Below the pieces are notes generated by a model, which ran no database searches, was not told the DNA's origin, and was given only the letters and a program-made list of their open reading frames with translations. Positions 1 through 9,889 of a stretch of 64,000 bases of DNA are shown here, one piece after another. Positions within the stretch are counted from its first letter, which is position 1, and each line of letters opens with the position of its first letter. A program made the translations under genes and the position numbers. Origin of the DNA: Centropus unirufus (taxonomy: Eukaryota > Chordata > Aves > Cuculiformes > Centropidae); assembly GCA_013397695.1 (NCBI GenBank), contig VYZI01000182.1:728924-792923 (forward strand). Reading direction: 5' to 3'.

Positions 1-247
1 GCCTTCAACACCTCCAGGGATGGGGCAGCCACCACTGCTCTGGGAAACCTGGGCCAGGGCCTCCCTACCTTCAAAAGAAAATATTTCTTTCCAAGATCTC
101 ATCTCAATCTCCCCTCTTGCAGCTCAAAACCCTTTCCCCTCACCCTGTCCCTTCCCTCCCTGATCAAGAGCCACTCCCCAACTTTCCTGGATTCCTTTTC
201 AGCACTTGAAGCTGCTCTAAGGTCTCCCCAGAGCCTTCTCTTCTCCA
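1..247 (-). mobile_element. CR1 fragment, type A, cut by left window edge
   Basis: The complement of the CR1 ORF2 tail begins at the edge with the CCTCCAGGGATGGGGCAGCC block and runs into the AAGATCTCATCTCAATC and AGCACTTGAAGCTGCTC blocks. Similarity stops near 247 (5' truncation). The element's 3' end lies outside the window. The ORF2-frame TGA shared by type A copies is at 109-111, written TCA on this strand. Confidence 0.93.
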
Positions 248-858
248 TGTCATTGATAACTATGCATTAGAAGAATGCACACCTAGAAACCTCCATACAG
301 GTTCAGTCAGCTCTTTGCTCTTTCACCAAAGAATTTCTGGGAACTCTTTTCTTCCAGTAGCTCCTGTTGCTTTTACCAAAACATCTGTAATTCACAGAAT
401 TTGTCACCTTACAAAAAACCCTTGCCAGGAGACTCAAATATTGTAATTCTCTGTCACTACCTTAGACAAGACGTACTCATAGATAAACATAAAGACAAAG
501 TCAGTGCCCTATCAAACATCAGCGCTCTGAGGCTGAACGTGAACTCTGTGTCCTACCCTCGGGCAGCAGAGTGTCAGGCAGTGCACCTCAAACAGCAGAG
601 CGAGAAATCACACACAGCTCAAATAGCACCTTCGCAACAAATCCTCTGCACCAATTCACTACCCCTGTCCTGTGGGCCCAAGCTATTTTTGATAGACAAC
701 ATAAAAAATGGAAGTCCTCCTCCTGCTTGTAGACATTCAGTTGTTCCATGCAAATAACCCTTCCTCTGCATCCCATGACTTTCATCTCCATCTGCCTCAC
801 ACTTGGGCTTTTTTTATCTGGTCCCGACTTGAAATGGTGAGAAGTAAACAAAAGATTC
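248..858. other. Unique sequence, no gene seen
   Basis: No repeat or gene is recognised. A 118-codon open frame (401-757, +) has no recognisable domain, and an overlapping minus frame is open as well, so neither is supported as coding. Confidence 0.6.
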
Positions 859-980
859 TAGAATCATAGAATGGTTTGGGTTGGAAGGGACCGCAAAACC
901 CATCCAATTCCACCCCCTTCCATGGGCAGAGACACCTCCCACTGGATCAGGGGGCTCCAAGCCCCATCCAACCTGACCTT
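859..980 (-). mobile_element. CR1 3' end, type A
   Basis: It starts with GAATCATAGAATGGTTTGGG, the complement of the CR1 3' tail, and continues through the CCATGGGCAGAGACACCTCC block to CCAACCTGACCTTG. About 120 bp remain. The sharp left edge at the octamer tail and the ragged right edge are typical of a 5'-truncated insertion. Confidence 0.95.
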
Positions 981-3343
981 GAAGAAAGACTATTTGGATA
1001 TCCAAGCTTTAGCAACACAAAAGCTCTTCTACATATCTAAAATTTTTACCTGTAGCCATCCTGACTCACTCACTCGTAAGTCATTCAATGAAGAAAGACC
1101 TCATGCAGAAAGAACATGCCCAGTGGCTCAGATATTATTGAAATGATACCCCTTTCTCCCCTGACTGGAAATACTTGGATTTTCCTTTCCCTTTTTCCTG
1201 CATTCATGAGTAAAACAGCTTCTTGTTTGCATTTGTTGACAAAACTTTGCCCCCTCCCATCACCAGATTCTCCCCTTTACCCACACAAACTCATTTTCAA
1301 CTGTTCAGAATAGCCCAAAGATAAACTAAATGAAAGGGTTGCAACTGCACACCCTCCTAAATATCTACAAGGGATTTTTCAGGCTCTGGGCGCTAAGAGA
1401 CTGAATATACCAGAACAAAACCCTTACCATTAGCATATCTGCAGAATTCCACTTGAGACTTCTAGTAATAAGACAGAAATCAAGTGCCCATAGCAATTAC
1501 CTGAACAGAAGATTGCGACCCAGATCCTCAAAGGAAGAAAAGCTATCAGCAAGAGCTGAATATGTAAATATCTTTATGGATATAGATTACAATCTGTTAT
1601 TCAGTTAATTGGTTTGGCTGTGTTAGATCAGGATTTATAAAGGTGTGACAACCCACATGGGGATATCTTCTAGCTAACTTGGATGGAAGCACTGGCTGTC
1701 AGAGCTCCTGGGATGCCCATGCTCCTTAGACATCTATCTGGACTATCCACTCAAGTGGTTTTTACCCCAGCCCACGACTTCTACCCCGTCCTTTCTATTA
1801 TCCCCCCCATCCCAACCAGGGGAGGAATGGTTGAGTAGCTCATAGTGCTTTGCCACAAGCTGGGGCTAAACTACACCACCAGAGCAAGCTGTCCAGGATA
1901 CCGTGGTGTATTTGAGCTCATCATCCCTCCTTGCTCCCAACACAACTCCTCCCTTTCAGCCTTGAGGAAGAGGACACTGAAGAGCCCTTGTGCCCCTCTG
2001 AACAAAGATCATGTTTGAGATCACAGGGGAAGGAGGTTGCATGAACCATTCTGTATTTCTTCCACTGAACTACTATGTCCCATCCCAGTCCTCTTCTCAC
2101 TCAAGAGAGAAGGACGTTTCATTATCAGGTGAAATAATCCCCATTTGCAGAATTAATCAAGTTCTTTGCAATCTGAAGAAGAAAGCAGATCTATTAAACA
2201 TGTATTATTAACAATAATAAATGCTTCAGCCCTCTGGGTACTGCTCAACATCCACAGCAGAAATCATTATCATAAAAAACACATTCTTAAATTCTAAAGA
2301 AATAAAGCTTGGAATCAGTTTGGTTAAGATGGTTCAGGCAGGGATATCCATCAGGAAAACCCATTATGATGAAGAGAAGCACTTATAGCAGAGAAGAGCT
2401 TTGACAAAAAGCAGTCAAAATGTTTTCATCATTTCATCAAGAATAACGTATATGCACTGTAAATCCCAGCTCACAAACACCCGAAGAGAAAAAAAAAATA
2501 TTTCCATTTTATTTGCATTTTGTTCAAGTGGTTACCAGAACGCTGAGGGGTTATTTTTGCCCCCTCTCTTCCCTTTAAACTGTATTTTACAGAGACATCT
2601 CAAAGCCTTTGCTTCCCTAGTCACAACAAGACAGGGATCTTTGTCCCTGATCAATCAGCTACAGCAGGACTAAACAATCAAAATGACTCTTAGTTCATTA
2701 TCCTTTTCTTTGCCTGCCTTTCTGCTTCCTGTTCTACATCTTCACATGTGTGGAGCCCATTGTACGGCTTCCAGGGGCTGGGGGGAGAGAGATTTTTGTG
2801 GTGGTGAGACATTTTTGCCTCTCCCTACACTATCTTTGAGCAAAGTATGAGCTAGGGAACAAGCCAAACCTCTTCAGAGATGGTTTCTGATCAGATCACT
2901 GGGTTACTGGACCCTTAACACACAGAGCTGATCATTAACATCCCACAGAGCTGGGGACCCCGAGTCCCCTCAGTCCTGTCCTGCTCAGCTTTTGACAGAC
3001 ACCACAAAGCAGGTGTGCACTGAAACCCAGCTGAGCTTCTCAGGATGCCCAAGGGATAAGGCAAGCTTAGACATCCTGGTTACAGGTGAGCAGTAGCCAC
3101 TTTGGCTCTGTTGTTAATGAACTTTCATATGGACGTAAATAAAGCACATCATAGTTTTTAAACTCACTCACTTCCCTGCAGTCCCCATTACAACAGCACT
3201 CTCAGGGCTCGTGTATTGATTTAAGAAACATTTCAGTATCTTCTGCCACAGATTAGAGAAGACAAATCACCTGCAGCTTGCCTTTGGAGCCAGAATCCAC
3301 CCTGAAAAGCAGAACAGTACCCATAGCAGAGAAGCTGCTCCTC
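981..3343. other. Unique, partly AT-rich sequence
   Basis: No gene is recognised. The stretch holds an A-rich run at 2488-2499 and an AT-rich, homeodomain-site-like block near 1555-1650 (TTCAGTTAATTGG and GATTTATAAAGG) that could be regulatory but is not shown to be. Open frames here are under 95 codons. Confidence 0.5.
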
Positions 3344-3394
3344 CCATAGAACCATTAAGGTTGGAAAAGACCTCCAAGAACATCAAGTCCAACA
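3344..3394 (-). mobile_element. CR1 extreme 3' end, type C-like
   Basis: CATAGAACCATTAAGGTTGG followed by AAAAGACCTCCAAGAACATC and AAGTCCAAC is the complement of a CR1 tail. Only about 50 bp remain. It lies almost back to back with a plus-strand CR1 tail at 3405. Confidence 0.8.
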
Positions 3395-3404
3395 CCACAT
3401 GGGG

Positions 3405-3455
3405 GCAGAGGAGAATGAACTGGATGGGCTGAAGTCCCTTCCAATCTAGAACATA
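3405..3455 (+). mobile_element. CR1 extreme 3' end, probable
   Basis: GAACTGGATGGGCTGAAGTC followed by CCTTCCAATCTAGAAC resembles the last 40-50 bp of a plus-strand CR1. The octamer tail is not preserved. It is short, so the call is tentative. Confidence 0.6.
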
Positions 3456-4197
3456 AAACATTGCACCAAAAGCATCGTTGAGTTTGTATCCTAGCAATGC
3501 AAGTCCTTAGTCTTTAAGGCTTATTGAGCATCAAGAGTCCCACGTACTGAAGGACGCATTACATGAACAGGTACAATGCAAAGTGACAGCAGACCCGGCC
3601 ACCTGTGTGCACTTCAGTCAGAAAGAGGAGCAGCGCTTAGAGCAAACTGAAGAAATAATGTTTTGGAAGAGCTGGTAACGGATTTATTTTTATAGCCTGA
3701 TTTTGAGCCTTTTCTCCCTTAATAACACAAAAAACCCAATATACAGGAGAAGTGATGCAAAACAAGACAATTAACCAAGCAAATTCCCAAATTAGAAAAT
3801 TAAACCACGCCAAAAAAACCCCCAGAAGTCACTGGTGGGTGTAAAGATCCCTGGACAGGTGCAGTGCAGCTTAGGACAACTGCTTCATGCTCTGCAGGTC
3901 ACACCACATCTGTGGGAGCAGGCAGAGAAATTCAGAGACTGAGAAAAACAATCTCTCTAAGATTTTTTTATTCATCACTTAAAAGCCCTCTGTGCTGATA
4001 AGAGAATGAATTCAGAAGCTGAAATGAAAACTCTTGACTGCAGAAACCAAAGAAAATTGCAGAGGCTTTTGAACCTGCCTTCTGCAGAGGCACATCAATG
4101 AGTATCTTCAAAGGGTCTCTGAAGTGCGAGCACTGTGGTGGACATGGCAGTACGACTTCAGAGGCCACACGGGCAGAGCTGATCAGACTATCTGAAA
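3456..4197. other. Unique sequence, no gene seen
   Basis: A-rich and AT-rich unique DNA, including a run of A-rich words at 3720-3825. No domain-bearing frame is recognised. A 94-codon minus frame at 3968-4252 runs into the neighbouring CR1 and is not supported. Confidence 0.5.
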
Positions 4198-4781
4198 GCA
4201 GCAGAGCCCTGGCAGCCAAGAGGGGCAACCGTGTCCTGGGATCGGCCAGCACAGCATGATGAGCCGGGCGGGATGGCCCTGCTCTGCTCCACCTTGAGTA
4301 TGGGGGCAGTTCGGGGTGCCACAGGATAAAGAGGATCTAAAGGTGCTGGAGAGTGTCCAGCAGTGGAGGTGGTGAGGGACTTGGAGAGGAAGCCGTGAGA
4401 GGAGTGGCTCGAGGCACTTGATCGGCTCAGCCTGGAGTAGGCTGAGGAGAGACCTCATAATGGGCCGCAGGTTCCTCACAAGGGGAGGAGGAGGAGCAGA
4501 CTCTGAGCTCTTCTCTCTGGACCCAAGAGAATGCCAGGAAGCTGGACCAGGGGAGGGTTGGGCTGGACACGAGGAGAAGGTTCTTCCCCCAGAGGGTGGT
4601 GGAGCCCTGGAACAGCTCCCAGGGAAGCAGGCACAGCCCCATCCTGACAATATTCCAGAAGCACTGGCCAAGGCCCTCAGCCCCAAGGGGTGAGTATTGG
4701 GGTGTCCTGTGCAGGGACAGGAGCTGGACTCGATGGTCCTCGTGCATCCCTTCCAACTCAGGATGTTATACGATTCTATGA
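4198..4781 (+). mobile_element. CR1, type B, long copy (inverted sister at 27.0-27.6 kb)
   Basis: A 584-bp plus-strand CR1 tail. The ORF2-like frame around 4565-4640 reads VGLDMRRRFFPQRVVEPW, matching the CR1 RLDIRKKFF...VVxxW tail. It ends with CAGGAGCTGGACTCGATGG, CTTCCAACTCAGGATG and an octamer remnant CGATTCTATG. It is visibly almost identical to the complement of 26998-27584, and both copies begin at the same word, GCAGAGCCCTGGCAGCC. Confidence 0.95.
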
Positions 4782-5969
4782 CTTCAGGGACCCTCTCACA
4801 GCTACTGTCACCAAGGCAGCCATCAGCACAAAGCAGGTAACAATCCAGAATCCAGATCCTGAGTTCTCCAGCACTTACAGCCCAGACCCGTTATGCTCCT
4901 GTGAATGAAACCTCTAAAAACCCACCACATCCAGCACATCAGGCAGGGGAACAAGTTCTATTGCTTCAAGCTACGAGCAAAGCTAAACACACACACAGCT
5001 TTGGAAGAACTCACAGCTGAGGCAGGAGACCTTTTGTGCTGTGCATTTATCACAGCGCGCATCTTGTTCAATAAATCTCACACATTTTCACCTATGTCTG
5101 TATATTTTTTTGCTGCCTTTCATAGTTCTGCTGCCTCCTAGACAAATCTGAAGTGTTTTTCATTAATAAGAACTAAATTTCAAAAGGAAATTTTCCTCTC
5201 AAATTGTGAGAGGAGCCACTGCCTGAACCTCTCCCGAGACAAACTTGGTTAGAGAAAAGGGAGGAGTTAAAAAAAAATCATGTACAGAGTTGGGCTTCAA
5301 AGGTCTGGTTTCCATATGATAGAGCCTGGATTAAAAAGATATCAAACAAAACTGTGTTTGAGGGCTCAGTATCAGAGAGGTACACAGACTGTGCAGAAAA
5401 CTTTGCTTCAGCCTAGCCCATTTTTCTCAGCACAGATTCTTAAATCCTGGCTTTGCTTTGCATCCTTACACCATTTATTACCCATGTTTTCAATATTCCA
5501 AGAGACACTTTAATCACCACACTGTGCTTTAATTGTTATTAGCATTTAGATTATATGGTAATCTTGCAGCCAGAAGTCAATATTAAATTATTGTCCTTGC
5601 CCACTGTAGAGTAATATATATAGAGCAGGGTTGAAATGTGTTTTAAAGTTTCAGTTCAATTTTATGCCCTAATTACTCTGGAATGTTATGAAAGGACTGT
5701 ACCATCGCGCCATATATTCCTGTCATCCCATAGGCAGCTTTATAGTAACATTACAAAAGTATATTGAACTCATTATGGGGGAGCATAATTGAAATGATAC
5801 AAAGAAACTGCTGGCTGTTAATAAAGCCATTTTTTGTGTCCTATCTATCCACTTCCCTTGGTTTTTTTCAGCATCAAGGTGGGCTGTTTGAAAGATGGAC
5901 ATACGACATGAGTGGATGTGTCTCTAACTCCATCCAATGATGGCAAGCCAGATCCTTAAGTCAACACAA
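4782..5969. other. Unique sequence with AT-rich block
   Basis: No gene is recognised. From about 5520 to 5830 the sequence is AT-rich and non-repetitive, with homeodomain-like words (TTAGATTATATGG, CCTAATTACTCTGG) and GTAATATATATAGAGC. It resembles conserved non-coding DNA by composition only. Confidence 0.45.
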
Positions 5970-6204
5970 AATGAGAGGAATTGGCTTCAAATTTGTGCCA
6001 GGGAGGTTTAGACTGGATATTAAGAAAAAATTCTTTATTGACGGAGTGGTGAAGCATTGGACTGGGCTGCCCAGAGCAGAGGTGAAGTCTCCAGCCCTAG
6101 AGGGGTTCAAAGAACATGTGGATGTGGCCCTTGGCAGGCACGGTGGTGTCGGAGCAAGGGTTGGATTTCGTCTCAGAGGTCTTTTCCAACCTTAATGATT
6201 CCAT
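5970..6204 (+). mobile_element. CR1, type C
   Basis: The sense strand encodes RFRLDIKKKFFIDGVVKHW, the CR1 ORF2 C-terminal motif, followed by LPRAEVKSPALEGFK. It ends AGGTCTTTTCCAACCTTAAT plus a decayed octamer (GATTCCAT). About 235 bp, 5'-truncated. The Leu codon of the RLDI motif is intact here, unlike in type A copies. Confidence 0.93.
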
Positions 6205-7194
6205 ACCAGTGAAGAATTAGACCCAAAGCATTGATTATACTTAAGCTTTCATTGTGAGGGAAGGATCCAACACACTTGCTGTCAAACTCAACCAAGAACA
6301 AGTTACCCATTTGTTCTGGGGATAAAGTTCAGCTCTTTCTTTGGGAAGGGAATCATTCTCTTGCTCTGCCTGAGCACTTCTGCACACTGAGCCTCACAAT
6401 GCACATCGGGAAGCCAGAGAAATTCAGGGGATTTTGGTGTTTGCTGAATAGATCACAAAACACAGCTTTTTCAGTATTATTCGTGTGGTTCTTTTTCATG
6501 GTAGGACAAGGCAATGCAAGCGGTGTAAAGCAGCAAAATGCAGTTTTCACTAAATGAATTTATCTGATCAAGTTGTACTTGCAGCATCACTACCCGGGTA
6601 ACAAGGAAAAGGATGCTCATCACCGTTCTGAGCAGAACCCAAACCTCTCGGCTGCACTTTAGATGAGAACAAGTCCTGAAGAGTTTTCTCTACCAAGAGC
6701 CACATGGAAATGTTCTCTCACTTCAATCCTTTTGACAGAATTCACTCAAATCTCAAGCTCTACTTGCCATGTCCTATCATCAAAATATTACTCAGGAGAT
6801 TGAATTGAAAGCTTTTTGCCCAGTTGAATTTAAATTAAATACAATGACCAGAATTGTATCACTTTTAGAGTTATTCAGACAAGCATTAATACACACTAAG
6901 CATTATAGTACAGCATCAATAAAGAAAACCCCTGCTTTTAGAACCAAATCCTCCTATTTCCTTATATCTTGTTACACTGCTTTCTTCTCCTCCGTAACTG
7001 CGCTATGGTGTCTTACCACAACTATGCATTTCCTTTGTATATTGATTTCAGACAACAGACACACGTTACAGAAGCATTACTGGAAATACCACCACATTCA
7101 TTTATTTTACCAGGTCTTTTTCTCTTCCTTAGTGTCGTTGCTTCAGATTGTCAATTCTATATCTTAGATTGCTCAGGAAAATGGCCCTTTGAGA
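6205..7194. other. Unique AT-rich sequence
   Basis: No gene is recognised. A 132-codon frame (6769-7167, +) is rich in hydrophobic residues but has no motif and lies in AT-rich DNA, so it is probably chance. Confidence 0.45.
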
Positions 7195-7249
7195 AAAAGC
7201 TTTTAGGTACAAAAAAAAGGTACCAAAAAAAAAAAAAAAAGCTTTTAGG
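7195..7249. repeat. Poly(A) tract bounded by a short direct repeat
   Basis: The word AAAAAGCTTTTAGG occurs at about 7194-7207 and again at 7236-7249. Between the copies lie A8, GGTACC and a run of about 17 A. The whole sits just before a CR1 tail. Confidence 0.8.
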
Positions 7250-7270
7250 CATCCAGTATTCAACAGTCAT

Positions 7271-7401
7271 AATTCCACAAGCCTTTGGCCAATGCCCTCA
7301 GCCCATGGGGTGAATGTTGGGGCTGTCCTAGGCAGGGACAGGAGCTGGACTCTATGATCCTTGTGGGTCCCTTCCACCTCAGGACATTCTGTGATTCTAT
7401 G
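7271..7401 (+). mobile_element. CR1 3' end, type B
   Basis: GCCTTTGGCCAATGCCCTCA, then TGAATGTTGGGG, CAGGAGCTGGACTCTATG and the tail GTGATTCTATG. About 130 bp of 3' end, preceded by poly(A)-rich sequence. Confidence 0.94.
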
Positions 7402-8390
7402 TTTTTAAGTTTGACACCTGCTTAACCCTCAAAGCATGTTATTTTTAATTCCGTGCCTCGATTATCTTGAACCTGATTTAATTGTGATCAATAAAAAACA
7501 TTTTTCGATTTCTGATTTTGCCCTTATAAAACGTCTCAGCCTGACACCAACAGACAAAGCTGCAAAACTATTATTAATAAAGCAGTTTCTCCCTACTCTC
7601 CAGAACATCAGCATTTCTTTCAAAGGCAATTAGAAATTGGCCTAAGATTAGGAGTTTTACATCTCTCTGGAGAGCTACTGATGGCTGTAAATTGAGGCAC
7701 CTGCACAGATCCTTGGCAGAATCAGGACCATTTATACAGCACAGCCTTGGGCCAAGACACTGCTCCCTCAGCCGACTTCTACGTCTCCCACAGCATCTGA
7801 TACGTAGGTGAGAAAGGCTTTTTCACCATATTATCTCCGCCTCAGCACATTTTTAATTGCTTTAAAGATGTTCATTTGAACAGCTACCCCGCAACAACTT
7901 GCGCAGTCTTTAACAGAGAATCAATTCTGCCACCTTTCTGCACACCTAGAGCAGATGCAACTGTTATAAATGCTTCACAATCCCAAATATCAATGAAATA
8001 TATACCCAGCCTAATTCTGACTCCAAGGATAATTTATTCTTCCGCACTACTCATGTAACATTCAGAATTTAATCCAAAGAATCTAGTATAATAGCTATTG
8101 CTATAAACCCAAATGATCTTTGACAGCTTTATACTCATCTACAGCAGGAAGAAGAACGGCCCATTATTATTAGCCCATGATGATCTAGATGTACCTATGG
8201 AAGGAGGTTTTTTTAAAGGATACCATGCTAATGGCAGGGAGAAAAGGCACTTTAGATACACCAAGGCACATCCTGACCCAAGTCAGATTTTTTTTTTTTT
8301 TCATGTAAATCTGGCTTTAATGAACAATTTATCCCAGGACGCAGTGAATTTGCCATTGTTCTCAGACTTTCCAGAAGGATTTGATATCAA
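7402..8390. other. Unique sequence
   Basis: No gene or interspersed repeat is recognised. A T14 run lies at 8288-8301. The 112-codon frame at 8113-8451 runs through that run and into a CR1 tail, so it is not credible as a gene. Confidence 0.5.
8288..8301. repeat. T14 homopolymer
   Basis: Fourteen consecutive T between CAGA and CATG. No CR1 or other insertion boundary is visible next to it. Confidence 0.9.
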
Positions 8391-8448
8391 TAGAACAGTT
8401 TGCCTTAGAAGGGACATTAAAGATCATCCAATTCCAACTCCCATGTCA
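8391..8448 (-). mobile_element. CR1 extreme 3' end
   Basis: TAGAACAGTTTGCCTTAGAA, GGGACATTAAAGATCATCC and AATTCCAACTCCCATG form the complement of a CR1 tail, about 58 bp long. The type is unclear at this length. Confidence 0.8.
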
Positions 8449-8713
8449 TAGGGGGGATCTATTTATAACAGAGACCATCTATAGCAAACAAGTTTCAGGC
8501 TCGGTGCCCCGATTATTGGGGGAGGTTAAATATGCTGCATATACAGGGAGCTTTGAGTAACTGACCATAACAGCTTTTTCCTACCTTGAAACCTGTGGAT
8601 GGTTCCAATCTCATCCTCCCAGTCCCTGGGGTTGCCAAAATCCAACTCCTGACTGTCAAATAACTCATTGCTGTGCACACACTAGAGGATGGGTGCTCAG
8701 ATGATGACTTAAG

Positions 8714-8924
8714 AGCATCATGGAATGGTTTAAGTTGGAAAAGATCTCAACATTCATCCAGTTCCACCCCACTGCCATGGGCAGGGACACCTCCCTCTGG
8801 ATCAGGAGCTCCAAGCCCCATCCAACCTGGCCTTCAACACCTCCAGGGATGGGGCAGCCACCATTGCTCTGGGCAACCTGGGCCAGGGCCTCCCCACCCT
8901 CACAGGAAGGCATTTCTCCCCAAT
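8714..8924 (-). mobile_element. CR1 3' end, type A
   Basis: Starts at ATCATGGAATGGTTTAAGTT and runs through CCATGGGCAGGGACACCTCC, the CAGGGATGGGGCAGCC block and GCCTCCCCACCCTCACAG. It ends just short of the position of the shared ORF2 stop. The gap 8449-8713 on its left is unique sequence. Confidence 0.95.
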
Positions 8925-9746
8925 ATACATCTTCGATGTATATTCCCAATTTCTTACATATTGCATTGATTGATTGCTCCAATCTGATGCAATTCTGAAT
9001 ATTCTGCGTTAAGCTACACCCCAACCATAACACACACCAGTGCTAAACTGCTTTTCTTTCTGCATGGCACCCACACAAGTTCAGAAATTCACAGTTGGGA
9101 TGCCAAGAAATTTCACATCATCACAATAACTTCCTGTTACATTCACATTACCTGAAGAAGCCACCAGTCATTTTTTTTCCCTGAGCATTTTTCAACATTA
9201 TTTAAAGTTCTGGATTATCTTTAGGTATGCATGGCTTAGAAGCAATAGAATATTCTAACGCTAATATCCATGTAATCATGTTATTTACAGAGAGGTTTTG
9301 CTCTCATTTGTACCAACTTCATACCAGAATAATTGCATCCTGTTTTCCCTGACATTCCTTTCAGGGCAGGAGTCCTATCAATTGAAGGTTTCTGGATGAC
9401 AATAATACTGTGAAAGCGTTGCTCAGCCAAAATCAATTTTTGAAAGCTAGTTGAAATGCCAATAATATTCTTAACTGCCTTCCCAGAAGCATGGTGGACA
9501 GCATGGCAGATGGCAACACGGAGAAACAAATACGGCTTAGGAAGGGTCCCTAAAGCAAACTGAACCCTGTACTAAGGAGCTGTCATTGGTTTCTTCTGGG
9601 AGCAGCTCAGGAATTGGCAGGAGAAGCAAGAGAAGAATTCTTTGAGAAAGTGAAGTCCAGTTGATGGGAGCACTGGAGGAGGATGGGAGCCCAGCTCTGC
9701 TGGGAGACTGAACACAAGTCATCGTTCCTGTAAGTCTCAAAACTAT
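8925..9746. other. Unique sequence
   Basis: AT-rich around 9110-9290, with a T-rich run near 9172-9179. No gene, RNA or mobile element is recognised. Confidence 0.5.
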
Positions 9747-9889
9747 TCATAAGAAAGGTTTGGGTTGGAAGAGACCTCAAAGCCCACGCAGTTCCACCCC
9801 TGTACCATGGACAAGGGGACACCTCCCACTGGGTCAGGGTGCTCAAAGCCCCACCCTACCTGGCCTAGAACACCTCCAGGGATGGAGCA
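9747..9889 (-). mobile_element. CR1 3' end, type A
   Basis: Starts TTCATAAGAAAGGTTTGGG and continues with GACCTCAAAGCCCACGCAG, CACCTCCCACTGGGTCAGG and CACCTCCAGGGATGG. It then breaks off at GAGCATCTC. More diverged than neighbouring type A copies. Confidence 0.92.

Noticed and set aside
1618..1645. TATA-like GATTTATAAAGG as a core promoter
   Set aside because: No downstream exon, initiator or CpG-rich context. TATA-like words are common in AT-rich DNA.
6769..7167. 132-codon hydrophobic frame, possibly a membrane protein
   Set aside because: AT-rich DNA readily encodes hydrophobic residues. There is no motif and an overlapping frame (6969-7313) ends in poly(A) and CR1.
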